From positions 62,001 to 126,000 of the forward strand of contig NZ_AUXV01000056.1 of assembly GCF_001625575.1 (NCBI RefSeq): a stretch of 64,000 nt of DNA, written 5' to 3'. The notes under the pieces were generated by a model. It was not told the origin of the DNA, ran no database searches, and was given only the letters and a program-made list of their open reading frames with translations. This document shows, piece after piece, positions 24,168 to 32,788 of the stretch (within the stretch, counting starts at the first letter, position 1; every line of letters begins with the position of its first letter). Source of the DNA: Pseudoalteromonas luteoviolacea S2607. Lineage in GTDB: Bacteria; Pseudomonadota; Gammaproteobacteria; Enterobacterales; Alteromonadaceae. The translations under genes were made by a program, and so were the position numbers.

Positions 24168-24667
24168 TGGCGCACCCAGAAGACAAAAAGAATGCAGTTA
24201 GACACAGCTATGTGAGTGAGCTTTTGGCTTTATCTGTTGCTGCAATTAAACACACCGTCGCAGACAGCACAGCGAGGCGTTGGAAAAGTGAAGCTAAAGC
24301 GGCGGGTGATGACTGGGACTTAGCCCGTGCAGCTGCACGTAAAGCAACAGGCCCTGCGGGTGAATTTACCCAAGACTTTATTGAAGAGTTTACCATTCAA
24401 ACCAATGCGACCTTTGAGCTAATCAAACAAGACGAGGGGCTATCAATTGATGGCCGTATTAAAGCTCTTAATCAACTTAGTGACACATACACAAAAATCA
24501 TGAAGCTCAGCGGCGGTAATAAGTCCATTGAAAAGCGCGCTGTTGCCGCCGATGTACTTAAAAAGCTAGCAAGCTTTGTATCTAAATATCACCCTGATTA
24601 TGCGCAGCAATTGGTAGAGATTTTGACCGCGTTTGGTCCTCAACTTAGTAGCATGTTGGACGACTAA
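24167..24667 (+). CDS. terminase small subunit (DUF1804 type)
   Basis: This 166-residue protein is a Mu-like small terminase subunit of the DUF1804 type. The N-terminal helix-turn-helix region (ALSVAAIKHTVADSTARRWK) would recognise the packaging site, and the rest is helical. It is followed directly by the large subunit with a TAATG overlap. The ATG at 24167 overlaps the stop of the holin-like gene; the TTG three bases upstream is less likely. Confidence 0.75.
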   Translation: MAHPEDKKNAVRHSYVSELLALSVAAIKHTVADSTARRWKSEAKAAGDDWDLARAAARKATGPAGEFTQDFIEEFTIQTNATFELIKQDEGLSIDGRIKALNQLSDTYTKIMKLSGGNKSIEKRAVAADVLKKLASFVSKYHPDYAQQLVEILTAFGPQLSSMLDD

Positions 24668-26409
24668 TGGCTGATATTAGCAACAAAGAGTTTTTAGAAG
24701 AACTAGAGCAAATTACAGCTGCGCTACGAATTGATATTGAAGCCAAACAGCGCGATATTGACCCAAGCCCAGAAGCGATATTAGAGCGAAGACAACGTGT
24801 ATTAGGCGGCGACTTTGAATTTTTCGTTTATACGTATTTTCCCCACCATATGTGGTTGGATGAAGGCCAAGAACCCAGTGAGTTCCAACAGTATTTTATG
24901 GATTGGTTTCCTGAAGCCATTGCTTTAGAAAACGGTTGGAAAAACTGGTTTGTAGCGCCCCGAGGCGAAGGAAAATCAACACTTGGCGTTAAACTCGCAC
25001 CTGTTTATGTCGCCGTATTGGCATTACTTCAAGACGAGACAGTATGCAACGAACTGGGTCTTATAAAGCCTGAGATCTTTATAGATTATGCCATTTTGTT
25101 TGGCGCAGAAGCCAAAATGCCCGCTAAAACACTAGAAGTGGTTAAAACCGAGCTATTAAACAATGGTAACTTAATGCTCGACTTTCCGGAGGTTTGCCAA
25201 ACATCTCCCGTCTGGAAAATTGGTGAGTTTGTTACTGCGCAAGGTGTTCGCTTTGAAAGCCGTGGTGCTGACCAGTCTGTTAGGGGCGCTTTCCATGGCG
25301 CAAGTCGCCCTAAGTTATTGCTGGCTGATGACATCATCACTGATAAAGAAGCACGCTCAGCAACAGAGAGGGATAGCCGCTGGGCATTCCTAGAAGCCGC
25401 AGTACAGTACCTTGGCCCACCAGATGGTTCAGTTAAATTCATAGGAGTTAACACCGTACTCAATAGCGACGACCCCATCTCTCGTGCTGAGCATGCACCT
25501 GGTCATTTAGTTCATAGGTTTAAGGCCATTTCACAGTTTCCAGAAAGAATGGACTTATGGGAACAATGCCGTGAACTCATGCTTTATAAAGATAAAGAGT
25601 TTGAGAAAAAAGCGGCAGCCAAAGGCCGAGCAGTTTCTAAGGAAGAAAAGCCCAGCTTTAAGTTTTGGATTAAGAACAAAAGGCAAATGTCTAAGGCTGC
25701 TAAAACCAGCTGGCCAAGCGTTCGTTCACTCTATGACTTAATGGTGATGTGGGCGTCCAACAAACGTGAATTTAACCGAGAGATGCAAGGCATTGCCAAG
25801 TCAGACGAAGAGCAGATCTTTTATCGGTTTGAGACTTGGGTTAACCGCTTAAACCTGTGGACACCCTATGGTGCATGTGACCCAAGTATGGGCAAAACCG
25901 CCAGCGCCGACCCAAGTGCGTTGCTTGTAGGTTTTTGGGCCAAAGAGTTAGGTCAATTACACCTTGAGTACGAAAGCCGCAAGGTACGCGGCCCCAGTCG
26001 GCTTTTAAACGATTTGATTAAGCTCCAAAAAGAATACAGCTGTTTGGTATGGGGCTTTGAAAACAATAATGCCTTTGATTTTATGCGCCAAACCTACATC
26101 AAAGATGCTTTAGACCAAGGCGTAGCACTACCGCTTAGAGGTATTACGGCCACAGTGCCACAGGAAGAACGCATCGAGGGGTTAGAGCCTTTTGTGATCA
26201 ACGAACCTGCACAGATTCTTTTTCATACTCGACGCACACGATTGCTTATGGATGAGTTAGAAAACTGGCCCGAGAAACAAAGCCTCCACCATTATGATTT
26301 AAGTTGCGCACTCACGTTGTTATGGATGGTAGCCTGTACTGGCGCGGGTGGTATTCCCAAGGTAAGAAGCAAAAAAGTGACCAAATCAATAGGGGGCTAT
26401 CATGTCTAA
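24667..26409 (+). CDS. terminase large subunit
   Basis: This 580-residue protein is the DNA-packaging motor. The ATPase domain has Walker A in APRGEGKST (about 97-105) and Walker B in KLLLADDI with D221-D222. The C-terminal RNase H-like nuclease domain begins with D405 in GACDPSMGKTASADPSALL. The size is normal for Mu-like E/gp28-type terminases. It overlaps the portal gene by eight bases, so the packaging and portal genes are translated together. Confidence 0.88.
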   Translation: MADISNKEFLEELEQITAALRIDIEAKQRDIDPSPEAILERRQRVLGGDFEFFVYTYFPHHMWLDEGQEPSEFQQYFMDWFPEAIALENGWKNWFVAPRGEGKSTLGVKLAPVYVAVLALLQDETVCNELGLIKPEIFIDYAILFGAEAKMPAKTLEVVKTELLNNGNLMLDFPEVCQTSPVWKIGEFVTAQGVRFESRGADQSVRGAFHGASRPKLLLADDIITDKEARSATERDSRWAFLEAAVQYLGPPDGSVKFIGVNTVLNSDDPISRAEHAPGHLVHRFKAISQFPERMDLWEQCRELMLYKDKEFEKKAAAKGRAVSKEEKPSFKFWIKNKRQMSKAAKTSWPSVRSLYDLMVMWASNKREFNREMQGIAKSDEEQIFYRFETWVNRLNLWTPYGACDPSMGKTASADPSALLVGFWAKELGQLHLEYESRKVRGPSRLLNDLIKLQKEYSCLVWGFENNNAFDFMRQTYIKDALDQGVALPLRGITATVPQEERIEGLEPFVINEPAQILFHTRRTRLLMDELENWPEKQSLHHYDLSCALTLLWMVACTGAGGIPKVRSKKVTKSIGGYHV

Positions 26410-27874
26410 ACCCCACCTTTCGTACAAAGGCTACCGTGCACTACAAAAAGCGTTCAGCATGAGCAAAACAGACCCCGCTTTATGGGCCATGATGCGCGAA
26501 CTACCAAACCCAGATCCAATCTTACGTAAGGCTGGTAAAAGCTCGCTGATATACGACGAGATTGCCCGTGATGCCCATGTGATCGGTGAATTGCGCAGTT
26601 TACGCTCCGGTATGTTCGCATTTAATGCGGAGTTGGTGCCAGGCGGTGATGATAGCGCAAGCATGAAAAGCTTTGAGAATGCAAAAAGCTTAATGGCTGC
26701 AAACCCTGCTAAAAATACACAGTGGATGGACATTGATTGGCACAACTATAGCGCGATTTTGCATGGTTTTGCGGTCACGCATTTAGGCAAGTTTGAGAAA
26801 AGCGATAATGCCTGGATACCCAGTACCATTGAGCAATGGCCAGCGGGGCGCTTTGCTTTTAATTCAGATCACGAGCTCCTAGTTAAAACCCGTGAGCACC
26901 CAGAAGGTGAGCCCATAAATGAAGACCGCTGGACATGTGTTAGGCATATGCCAGAGGCCAAAAACCCATATGGTATTGCGCTTTTAAGTAGCTGCTTTTG
27001 GCCTTGGATGTTTAAGCATGGTGGCTTTAAGTTTTTTGTACAGTTATGCGAGCGCTTTGGCGTGCCGTTTCCCGTTGGTAAATACCCTATAGGCACACAA
27101 GACGATAAAATTGGCGAGCTGCTGGAAGGCTTAGCCAAGTTAATAACAGAAGGTATTGCCGTCATCCCAGATGATGCGAGTTTAGACATTATCGAAAGCA
27201 AAATGTCGGGTGAACCCGTTCAATTGCAACTTATCAATCTATGTAACTCAGAAATGAGTAAAGCCCTCACATCACAAACACTTGCCACCGAGCAAAAAGC
27301 CGGTGCGCGCGCAGCCAGCGAAACACATGCTAAACGTGCGGGTGAAAACCAACGCGCCGATAGGGCACTTGTGTCTGGCTATCGAAATCAACTACTCGAA
27401 ACCATCCATAAAGTGAATTTTGATGGCGGTGAACCACCTAAATATGTCTGGCGAGACAAGAAAGAGATCAACCTAGAAACGGTTAATGTCATTCGTGAAT
27501 CAGCCAAAATGGTGTCTGTTTCAGAGGACTACGTTTACAAGACTTTAGGCATTCCAAAACCTCAAAAAGGCGAAGCGCTTTTAGAAATAAAAGACGACGG
27601 ACAAGGCATTGCAAGCGCACCAAAACAGGACTTTTCGAGTGATAAACAGGGCGCTGACATCTCTGTTTTTGACGAGTTTGACCAAGCAACTGACGCCGAA
27701 ATTAAGCAGATTTTTGAGTTTGCTAAACAAGCAAACAACCTAGACGAACTAAAACAAAACATCCTCAATGAGTTCCCAAATATATCTAATTCAGCCTTGG
27801 CAGAAGTCGCCGTAAAGGCCCTTGAATTGGAGGTTTTACAAGGAATTAATGAGGCAAATCAACAGGAGATTTAA
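26402..27874 (+). CDS. portal protein (DUF935, Mu gp29-like)
   Basis: This 490-residue protein matches the DUF935 portal family of Mu-like phages. Typical segments are the N-terminal region (IYDEIARDAHVIGELRSLRS), the central WPAGRFAFNSDHELLVKT, and GFKFFVQLCERFGVPFPVGK. The C-terminal part is helical and charged. It forms the dodecameric ring through which DNA enters the head. It lies between the large terminase subunit and a displaced early-type gene, where the F gene would normally follow directly. Confidence 0.85.
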   Translation: MSKPHLSYKGYRALQKAFSMSKTDPALWAMMRELPNPDPILRKAGKSSLIYDEIARDAHVIGELRSLRSGMFAFNAELVPGGDDSASMKSFENAKSLMAANPAKNTQWMDIDWHNYSAILHGFAVTHLGKFEKSDNAWIPSTIEQWPAGRFAFNSDHELLVKTREHPEGEPINEDRWTCVRHMPEAKNPYGIALLSSCFWPWMFKHGGFKFFVQLCERFGVPFPVGKYPIGTQDDKIGELLEGLAKLITEGIAVIPDDASLDIIESKMSGEPVQLQLINLCNSEMSKALTSQTLATEQKAGARAASETHAKRAGENQRADRALVSGYRNQLLETIHKVNFDGGEPPKYVWRDKKEINLETVNVIRESAKMVSVSEDYVYKTLGIPKPQKGEALLEIKDDGQGIASAPKQDFSSDKQGADISVFDEFDQATDAEIKQIFEFAKQANNLDELKQNILNEFPNISNSALAEVAVKALELEVLQGINEANQQEI

Positions 27875-27877
27875 CCT

Positions 27878-28492
27878 ATGAATGCGATACCCGAAGGCTT
27901 TTTAAAAGATGGTAAAGGCAATTTAGTTGCACTCGTGAACGTGAAGCAAACTGACCTAATAAAGGACGAATTTGTCAAAAAAGCCATTGAACTTGCAGAG
28001 AAACAGCAACAAGAGCTCGCCGATTTTAAGCACCAACAAATGGAAGAAGCAGACGACTTTTTAGAGCTGCTAGCACAAGAGCATGGTGTAAATTTAGGGG
28101 GTAAAAAAGGCAATTTAACACTGCGTTCTTTTGACCATTCGTTGTCTGTGAAAATACAAATTCAGGAGAGAATTGAACTGGGTCCTGAGCTACAAATCGC
28201 CAAAGAAATGATAGACAAATGCATCAGTGATTGGACCGAAGGCGGCAATCAAAACATCAAAGCCATCGTCAACAAAGTGTTCTCTACTGACAAGCAAGGC
28301 ACCATCAATCCGCAGCGTATTTTGGGTTTACGTAAGTTAGAAATTCAAGACGAGTCGGGTAAATGGCAAAAGGCGATGGACATCATTGCTGAGTCTGTAA
28401 CCACCATAGATAGCAGTCGATTTATCCGGTTTTATAAGCGAGATGAGCAGGGCGCTGATCAAGCAATTTCTCTAGATATAGCTAAACTCTGA
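27878..28492 (+). CDS. DUF3164 protein, displaced into the late operon
   Basis: This 204-residue protein matches DUF3164, which in most Mu-like phages is an early gene just after MuB. Diagnostic features are the N-terminal IPEGFLKDGKGNLVALVNVK, GVNLGGKKGNLTLRSFDHSL in the middle, and DKCISDWTEGGNQNIKAIVN with a conserved C-terminal FIRFYKRDEQGADQAISLD. Function is unknown. Here it lies three bases after the portal gene and one base before F, so it must be expressed late. That position is unusual for this family. Confidence 0.8.
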   Translation: MNAIPEGFLKDGKGNLVALVNVKQTDLIKDEFVKKAIELAEKQQQELADFKHQQMEEADDFLELLAQEHGVNLGGKKGNLTLRSFDHSLSVKIQIQERIELGPELQIAKEMIDKCISDWTEGGNQNIKAIVNKVFSTDKQGTINPQRILGLRKLEIQDESGKWQKAMDIIAESVTTIDSSRFIRFYKRDEQGADQAISLDIAKL

Positions 28493-28493
28493 T

Positions 28494-29636
28494 ATGTCCG
28501 ATATCCCTTCCCAGTATGGCCAAATCGTAAAGTTCGACGAGGCCATTTCACATCTTAAATCAAAAGTTCAAATACCCACTGAGTCATATAAAGATTTACT
28601 AGGCCACATTCATGCCCGTGCATTTACCGTTGCCGGAGCAACTAAAACTGAATTGTTAAACGACTTATATAAAGCCGTACTTGCTGCGAATGAAAATGGC
28701 GAGACGATCACCGACTTTAGAGCGCGCTTTGATAAAGCAGTTTCAAAACATGGTTGGTCTTACAATGGAAAACGCGGTTGGCGTACGCAGGTTATTTATC
28801 AAAACAATAAAAACACAGCACGGGCAGCTGGCCGGTGGCAACAGCAAGAACGAGTAAAACATCGTAGGCCGTATCTTTTATATTTAACTGCAGGAGATTC
28901 GCGAGTAAGACCGCAACATAGTGCTTGGAATTATATACTTTTACCAATTGAACATAATTTCTGGCACACGCATTATCCGCCGAACGGTTGGAACTGCAGG
29001 TGTAAAGTAGTGAGCTTGAGTGATGCCGACATCAAACGTATGGGGTTAACTGTTACACCAGATTCAGCACTTAAGAATTATCAAAAACCATTTACTGAAG
29101 TTGACCCAACAACAGGTGAAGAGTTAGAACGTTTGCCAGGCATTGATCTCGGTTGGGATTACAATCCAGGTCTGGCATGGTTGGGCGCAGACAAAGCAAC
29201 GGGCCAGATGTTAGCTAAACTCGATCACCACATTAGAGAAGTTGCCACACCGATTTTTAATAACGCTATTAATGAAGGCCAAAGTTATTTCAAATCTCAA
29301 GTTGCGACAATTGCAGCTAAGCAGTCACTTGGCAAACCAGAGTCTGGAACAAAATTGACGCTAGGGCACTTGCATCCAAATATATTTAAAACCGTTTTGG
29401 ATATCGCGCCCGAAACTAAAAGCACTTTGGTTGTCATTGATGAAGCTATGATAAAAACGGCGATTCAGTTAATCGGGTTTGAGCAAACCACACAGTTAAT
29501 GAAGCTAATCCAAACTCAAGTCGATTCCACCTTTAACCAAAGTGTTTTGCAGTATGTGGCTAATGGCATTTTGCTTACCATTGAGGTTGGCCCAGATATG
29601 AATCGAGTTGTCGCTGTTAAGCAAGTTGATGTTTAA
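28494..29636 (+). CDS. Mu F-like head morphogenesis protein
   Basis: This 380-residue protein matches the phage head morphogenesis family (SPP1 gp7/Mu F). The diagnostic region is YLTAGDSRVRPQHSAWNYIL followed by HYPPNGWNCRCKVV, at about residues 130-180. The C-terminal third (about 270-380) is an additional domain of unknown fold ending VVAVKQVDV. F is needed for head assembly and may travel with the DNA. Its last ten codons are copied, with changes, in the tandem duplication that follows. It is the last gene before the phage end instead of preceding G and I. Confidence 0.85.
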   Translation: MSDIPSQYGQIVKFDEAISHLKSKVQIPTESYKDLLGHIHARAFTVAGATKTELLNDLYKAVLAANENGETITDFRARFDKAVSKHGWSYNGKRGWRTQVIYQNNKNTARAAGRWQQQERVKHRRPYLLYLTAGDSRVRPQHSAWNYILLPIEHNFWHTHYPPNGWNCRCKVVSLSDADIKRMGLTVTPDSALKNYQKPFTEVDPTTGEELERLPGIDLGWDYNPGLAWLGADKATGQMLAKLDHHIREVATPIFNNAINEGQSYFKSQVATIAAKQSLGKPESGTKLTLGHLHPNIFKTVLDIAPETKSTLVVIDEAMIKTAIQLIGFEQTTQLMKLIQTQVDSTFNQSVLQYVANGILLTIEVGPDMNRVVAVKQVDV

Positions 29637-29895
29637 AGCGTATTTAAAGTTTGTTTAAAGGGCGTTTAAACGTTTTTAAAAATGGCGATTATTAGTCTAA
29701 TTCTAAACGTATTGTGAGCAGGAATGAGCGCAGAATGATATGGAATGAGCGGGTTTTGTCTAAAAACAAATGTATTTTTAGTTTTTGAGATTTTGGCTCG
29801 AAAATTTATGAGGTCCAGTATTTATGGGGCTTTCAGAGGAATAGAAAGTTGGATTTCAGAGTTTGGTTAATTCTAGAAATGAACGACCCCTTACA
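29607..29895 (+). repeat. 289-bp tandem repeat, copy 1 (phage end region)
   Basis: Copy 1 starts inside the last codons of F and ends with ...CGACCCCTTACA. It contains TTTAAAG-rich segments, two GGAATGAGCG motifs and the 28-bp end motif at 29868-29895. The second copy follows directly with few differences. Confidence 0.85.
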
Positions 29896-30214
29896 GTTGT
29901 TGCGATTAAACAAGTTGATGTTTAAAGCGTATTTAAAGTCTGTTTAAAGGGCATTTAAACGTTTTTAAAAATGGCGATTATTAGTCTAATTCTAAACGTA
30001 TTGTGAGCAGGAATGAGCGCAGAATGATATGGAATGAGCGGGTTTTGTCTAAAAACAAATGTATTTTTGGTTTTTGGGATTTTGGCTCGAAAATTTCAGA
30101 GGTCCAGTATTTATGATGCTTTCAGAGGAATCGAAAGTTGGATTTCAGAGTTTGGTTAATTCTAGAAATGAACGACCCCTTACAGCTAATTCTAGAAATG
30201 AACGACCCCTTACA
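29868..30214 (+). repeat. three copies of a 28-bp phage-end (transposase-binding) motif
   Basis: Identical 28-bp copies lie at 29868-29895, 30157-30184 and 30187-30214. Each runs from TAATTCTAGAAATG to ACGACCCCTTACA; on the other strand they begin TGTAAGGGG, the TG...CA rule of Mu-family ends. Two copies 30 bp apart resemble paired MuA sites at a phage end. The real end is probably at 30214, but copies further in could also serve. Confidence 0.65.
29896..30184 (+). repeat. 289-bp tandem repeat, copy 2
   Basis: Copy 2 begins GTTGTTGCGATTAAACAAG, a diverged copy of the end of F, and ends at 30184 with the same CCCCTTACA. The repeat junction coincides exactly with the phage-end motif, and copies differ by scattered substitutions, so the duplication is not very recent. 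No open gene is present apart from the copied F tail. Confidence 0.85.
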
Positions 30215-30460
30215 CTTACATTTAATGTCCGATACCGTCTAGTATAGGACATTAATGAAAGTTGCAAAAGTGTGTGTATCGTTGAAAGGTTAGCCCTTAT
30301 TTCCTTGATAGTTATGGATTTAACTTTATTTAACATAATATATATTATAGGATGTTAAATATAACAAGCTATTTAGCTTTTCTTTAACCATTGATTCAGT
30401 TAATGCCATGCTCTCAGTTATGGTCAGTTTTCTAATTCACCTACACTGCCGCTTTTTAAT
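30215..30460. other. host flank with two large inverted repeats
   Basis: No gene is present. TTAATGTCC (30222) and GGACATTAA (30247) form nine-base arms extended inside by ATAC/GTAT. ATTTAACAT (30328) and ATGTTAAAT (30352) form a second dyad, extended by TATA/TATA. Both look like operators or transcript hairpins; their owner is unknown. TATCGGACATTA recurs at 31679. Confidence 0.5.
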
Positions 30461-30940
30461 TTAGTAAATTTTGCAATGTTTAAACTGCCAAGTATGTTTC
30501 AACCAGTCAGACAATAAGTTTATAATGTGTGCTCTTTCAACTTCAAGAGTTTTACAAATCCAAAAATAAACTTCACTCTCAAACAACTCATCTCTACTTG
30601 GGTCAATATACACACTTCCAAAGCATCGACTTGCATCTTCATTAATAATTGAATATGCAAAAGCAGTTAGAGATTCAAACTCAGATTGATGTACACGTAA
30701 ACTATTTAGATTTTGCTGGTAAGTCATGTTTGGTTCTGGCCAAGAACTTTCTGCTCCAAAAATTCCTGATAGACTTTCAATGTTTAACATTACCGTTTTA
30801 TAGTCGATCTCAGCGACGATTGGTGTCAAAGGTACAAGAGTTAAGGTATGTGTTTCTTGGTTTATATCCAACACATTCAAAGTGTGGTTTTCGGGCACTA
30901 ATAGATTGTGCTCTGCAATATGCTTTAAAAATCCCTGCAT
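30461..30940 (-). CDS. GNAT-like acetyltransferase domain protein
   Basis: This 159-residue protein has the look of a small GNAT-fold family member. The region FESLTAFAYSIINEDASRCF, then GSVYIDPSRDELFESEVYFW, matches proteins in which a Y-V/Y-I-D-P-S beta strand precedes acetyl-CoA binding. The usual glycine-rich acetyl-CoA loop after that strand is weak, so activity is uncertain. It stands alone as the first host gene beside the prophage. Confidence 0.5.
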   Translation of the reverse strand: MQGFLKHIAEHNLLVPENHTLNVLDINQETHTLTLVPLTPIVAEIDYKTVMLNIESLSGIFGAESSWPEPNMTYQQNLNSLRVHQSEFESLTAFAYSIINEDASRCFGSVYIDPSRDELFESEVYFWICKTLEVERAHIINLLSDWLKHTWQFKHCKIY

Positions 30941-31030
30941 TGCTTACTCCTTTATAGCTTAAAAAGCTTTATTTAACATAACAAGAACACACCCAGCTTT
31001 GTCAAAAAGGTGTGCCCTTGTAATAACTGT

Positions 31031-31603
31031 TTAATGCAACGCTGCGCTAAATGGAATGCTTTCGCAAATTTGGGCTTCAGCAATTAAAATCTCTTCTAGT
31101 CTTGCATCAATAACATCTTTAGCGAAATATTCATATCCTAATTCAACAAATAAGTTTTTATGTTTTTCTTCTGACTTTGCAATTGCGACGTAAAAATCTT
31201 TATCTTTACCCTCTGGCAAAGCTTCAGCAACGAGTGAGAATCTTTCGTGGCCTCTAGCTTCAATTACAGCTGCAACCAATAAGCGGTCGATCAAAAACTC
31301 ATCGCTTCCTTGGCGGAATAATCCGCGCATTTTTTTGATATAAGGATCTTGTTTATCATTGCCCAGAGCTAAACCCCTTTCATTTATAAGCTTTAATACT
31401 TGCTTGAAGTGGATCATCTCTTCAATGGCCAAGTCTGCCATTGCTTTAACTAATTTAGTTCTGTCCGGGTAATGTCCAAGCATAGACATCGCCATGCCAG
31501 AAGCTTTTTTTTCTGCTGCTGCATGGTCTTGTAAAAAAGTTACAAAATCGTCCATTACCTTATGCGTCCACTCAAATGGTGTGTGGTACTTTAATTCAAA
31601 CAT
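31031..31603 (-). CDS. miaE: tRNA-(ms2io6A)-hydroxylase MiaE
   Basis: This 190-residue protein matches MiaE, the diiron monooxygenase that hydroxylates the isopentenyl group of ms2i6A at tRNA position 37. Iron-ligand segments are visible: HAAAEKKASGMA, IEEMIHFKQVL, IEARGHERF and SEEKHKNLF, four helices with paired E/H ligands. The length is normal for the family and the ligands appear complete. It is monocistronic and needs MiaA and MiaB, encoded elsewhere. Confidence 0.85.
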   Translation of the reverse strand: MFELKYHTPFEWTHKVMDDFVTFLQDHAAAEKKASGMAMSMLGHYPDRTKLVKAMADLAIEEMIHFKQVLKLINERGLALGNDKQDPYIKKMRGLFRQGSDEFLIDRLLVAAVIEARGHERFSLVAEALPEGKDKDFYVAIAKSEEKHKNLFVELGYEYFAKDVIDARLEEILIAEAQICESIPFSAALH

Positions 31604-31688
31604 TCTCTATTTATTCTCAATAACGGCTATTAGGCTCTATTGTACTCAACACCACACTATTTTTTAAGGTGCTTTTTAATATCGGACA

Positions 31689-32324
31689 TTATTTGTCGAA
31701 ACTATAAAGCAAGGAATCCTTGTCTACTTTGCCTGTGCGTGTTGACTCTATTTTTAAAGGGTGTCTTATTTCGTTCCAGGCAGTGACTTTTCCCTTCTTG
31801 TTCAAATGTGGGATATTGATATTGGAAACATTCATAAAATTTGCTAAGCGCTTACTACTTTCAGATTCAGACAAATTAATGATTAAATTGGCTGAACCTG
31901 AATTACTTAAGAACTCTGTAACTCTAGCTTTATGATTGTAGTAGCAACGCGCTAGGTAACTATCATCTTCAATTTTTTCAGCATTCAGCTCAGGAAAGGT
32001 GGAAAAGTAGCAACGTTTTAAAGTGTCGTTAAACCCCCCTCTTTTATCTATAAGCTTTGGCAGCATTCTAATTAACAATCTACGAATTGAAGGCAACCAC
32101 AAGGGCATTTCTCTTTCTAGATAGATAAATCGAGCATTAGGAAAAAGCTGATAAAGTTTGTCATAGTCATTGAATACCGGTGTATCTGCAATGAGTTGAG
32201 CATGTTTTATCGCATTTTGAGTGTAGGCAGTATGCGCGGTTTTTAACCCAACTTCTAGGCTTGCAACGCAGACACTGGTTGTTCCTGTTCTTGGCAAGCC
32301 CAAAACAAAATATTTCTCATTCAT
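31689..32324 (-). CDS. sulfotransferase family protein
   Basis: This 211-residue protein resembles PAPS-dependent sulfotransferases. The N-terminal FVLGLPRTGTTSV is the phosphosulfate-binding loop (PRTGTT), and RFIYLEREMPLWLPSIRR resembles the 3'-phosphate-binding strand with a following helix. Substrate is unknown. It is short for the family and overlaps the MAPEG gene as ATGA, so the two genes are an operon. Secreted or lipid-linked glycan substrates are possible but not indicated by the sequence. Confidence 0.65.
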   Translation of the reverse strand: MNEKYFVLGLPRTGTTSVCVASLEVGLKTAHTAYTQNAIKHAQLIADTPVFNDYDKLYQLFPNARFIYLEREMPLWLPSIRRLLIRMLPKLIDKRGGFNDTLKRCYFSTFPELNAEKIEDDSYLARCYYNHKARVTEFLSNSGSANLIINLSESESSKRLANFMNVSNINIPHLNKKGKVTAWNEIRHPLKIESTRTGKVDKDSLLYSFDK

Positions 32325-32695
32325 ATAAAGTATAAAAAGCCATTAAACAGAGCCATACTGATAAGTACCAAAAAAGTTAACAACATACCGAATACGCGTA
32401 TACGGATATTCGCTTTATTGAGTGCAATGGCATGAAGCACTCTACCAATTAAAAAAGTACTCGCGAATACCAACAGTAAAATTGAATTAACTTTTTGAAA
32501 TTCAAGTATAAAAAGAAGGATAACTGCTAAAGGTGTGTATTCTATAAAGTTAGCGTGTGCTCGAATAGCCGCACTCAAATCGGTGTGACCGGCGTGCCCA
32601 ATTCCAACTTTATGTTTTCTTCTAAGCTTTATGACATCAAAACTCAACTTGATGTAAAAAAGCGTACAAATTGCTGCGAATAACCCTGTAAACAT
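32321..32695 (-). CDS. MAPEG family membrane protein
   Basis: This 124-residue protein has four predicted membrane segments and the MAPEG pattern GHTDLSAAIRAHANFIEYTP. Relatives act on glutathione-linked or eicosanoid substrates, but bacterial members are mostly uncharacterised. It is upstream of, and translationally coupled to, the sulfotransferase gene, which may indicate a shared role on a hydrophobic substrate. Confidence 0.75.
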   Translation of the reverse strand: MFTGLFAAICTLFYIKLSFDVIKLRRKHKVGIGHAGHTDLSAAIRAHANFIEYTPLAVILLFILEFQKVNSILLLVFASTFLIGRVLHAIALNKANIRIRVFGMLLTFLVLISMALFNGFLYFI

Positions 32696-32788
32696 GACGA
32701 TGTCCCCTATTCAATGTCCATATATTTATGGTAATTATTGTATAGGGGATTGTAGGTTTATCAGCTGAAAAAATGAATCTATTTCTAA

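Larger units (their letters stand above)
1..30214. mobile_element. Mu-like transposable prophage (right part in window; other end lies left of position 1)
   Basis: The block contains a Mu-type DDE transposase and MuB-type ATPase, GemA, a Mor/C activator, a CI-like repressor, lysozyme, both terminase subunits, a DUF935 portal, an F-type head protein, gene I protease, major capsid and tail genes. Tail tube, frameshifted chaperone and tape measure without a sheath gene in the visible order suggest a siphovirus-type tail, as in Pseudomonas phages B3 and D3112. The right boundary is placed after the third copy of a motif ending CCCCTTACA, because Mu-family ends read TG...CA. The left end is outside the window. 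Genes at 6.3-14.2 kb are included because the repressor reads directly into them and both flanks are phage genes; this is inference. Confidence 0.85.

Noticed and set aside
30059..30247. A 62-codon open frame over the phage-end repeats
   Set aside because: It translates the 289-bp repeat and the 28-bp end motifs, has repeated residues only because the DNA repeats, and lacks a ribosome-binding site.
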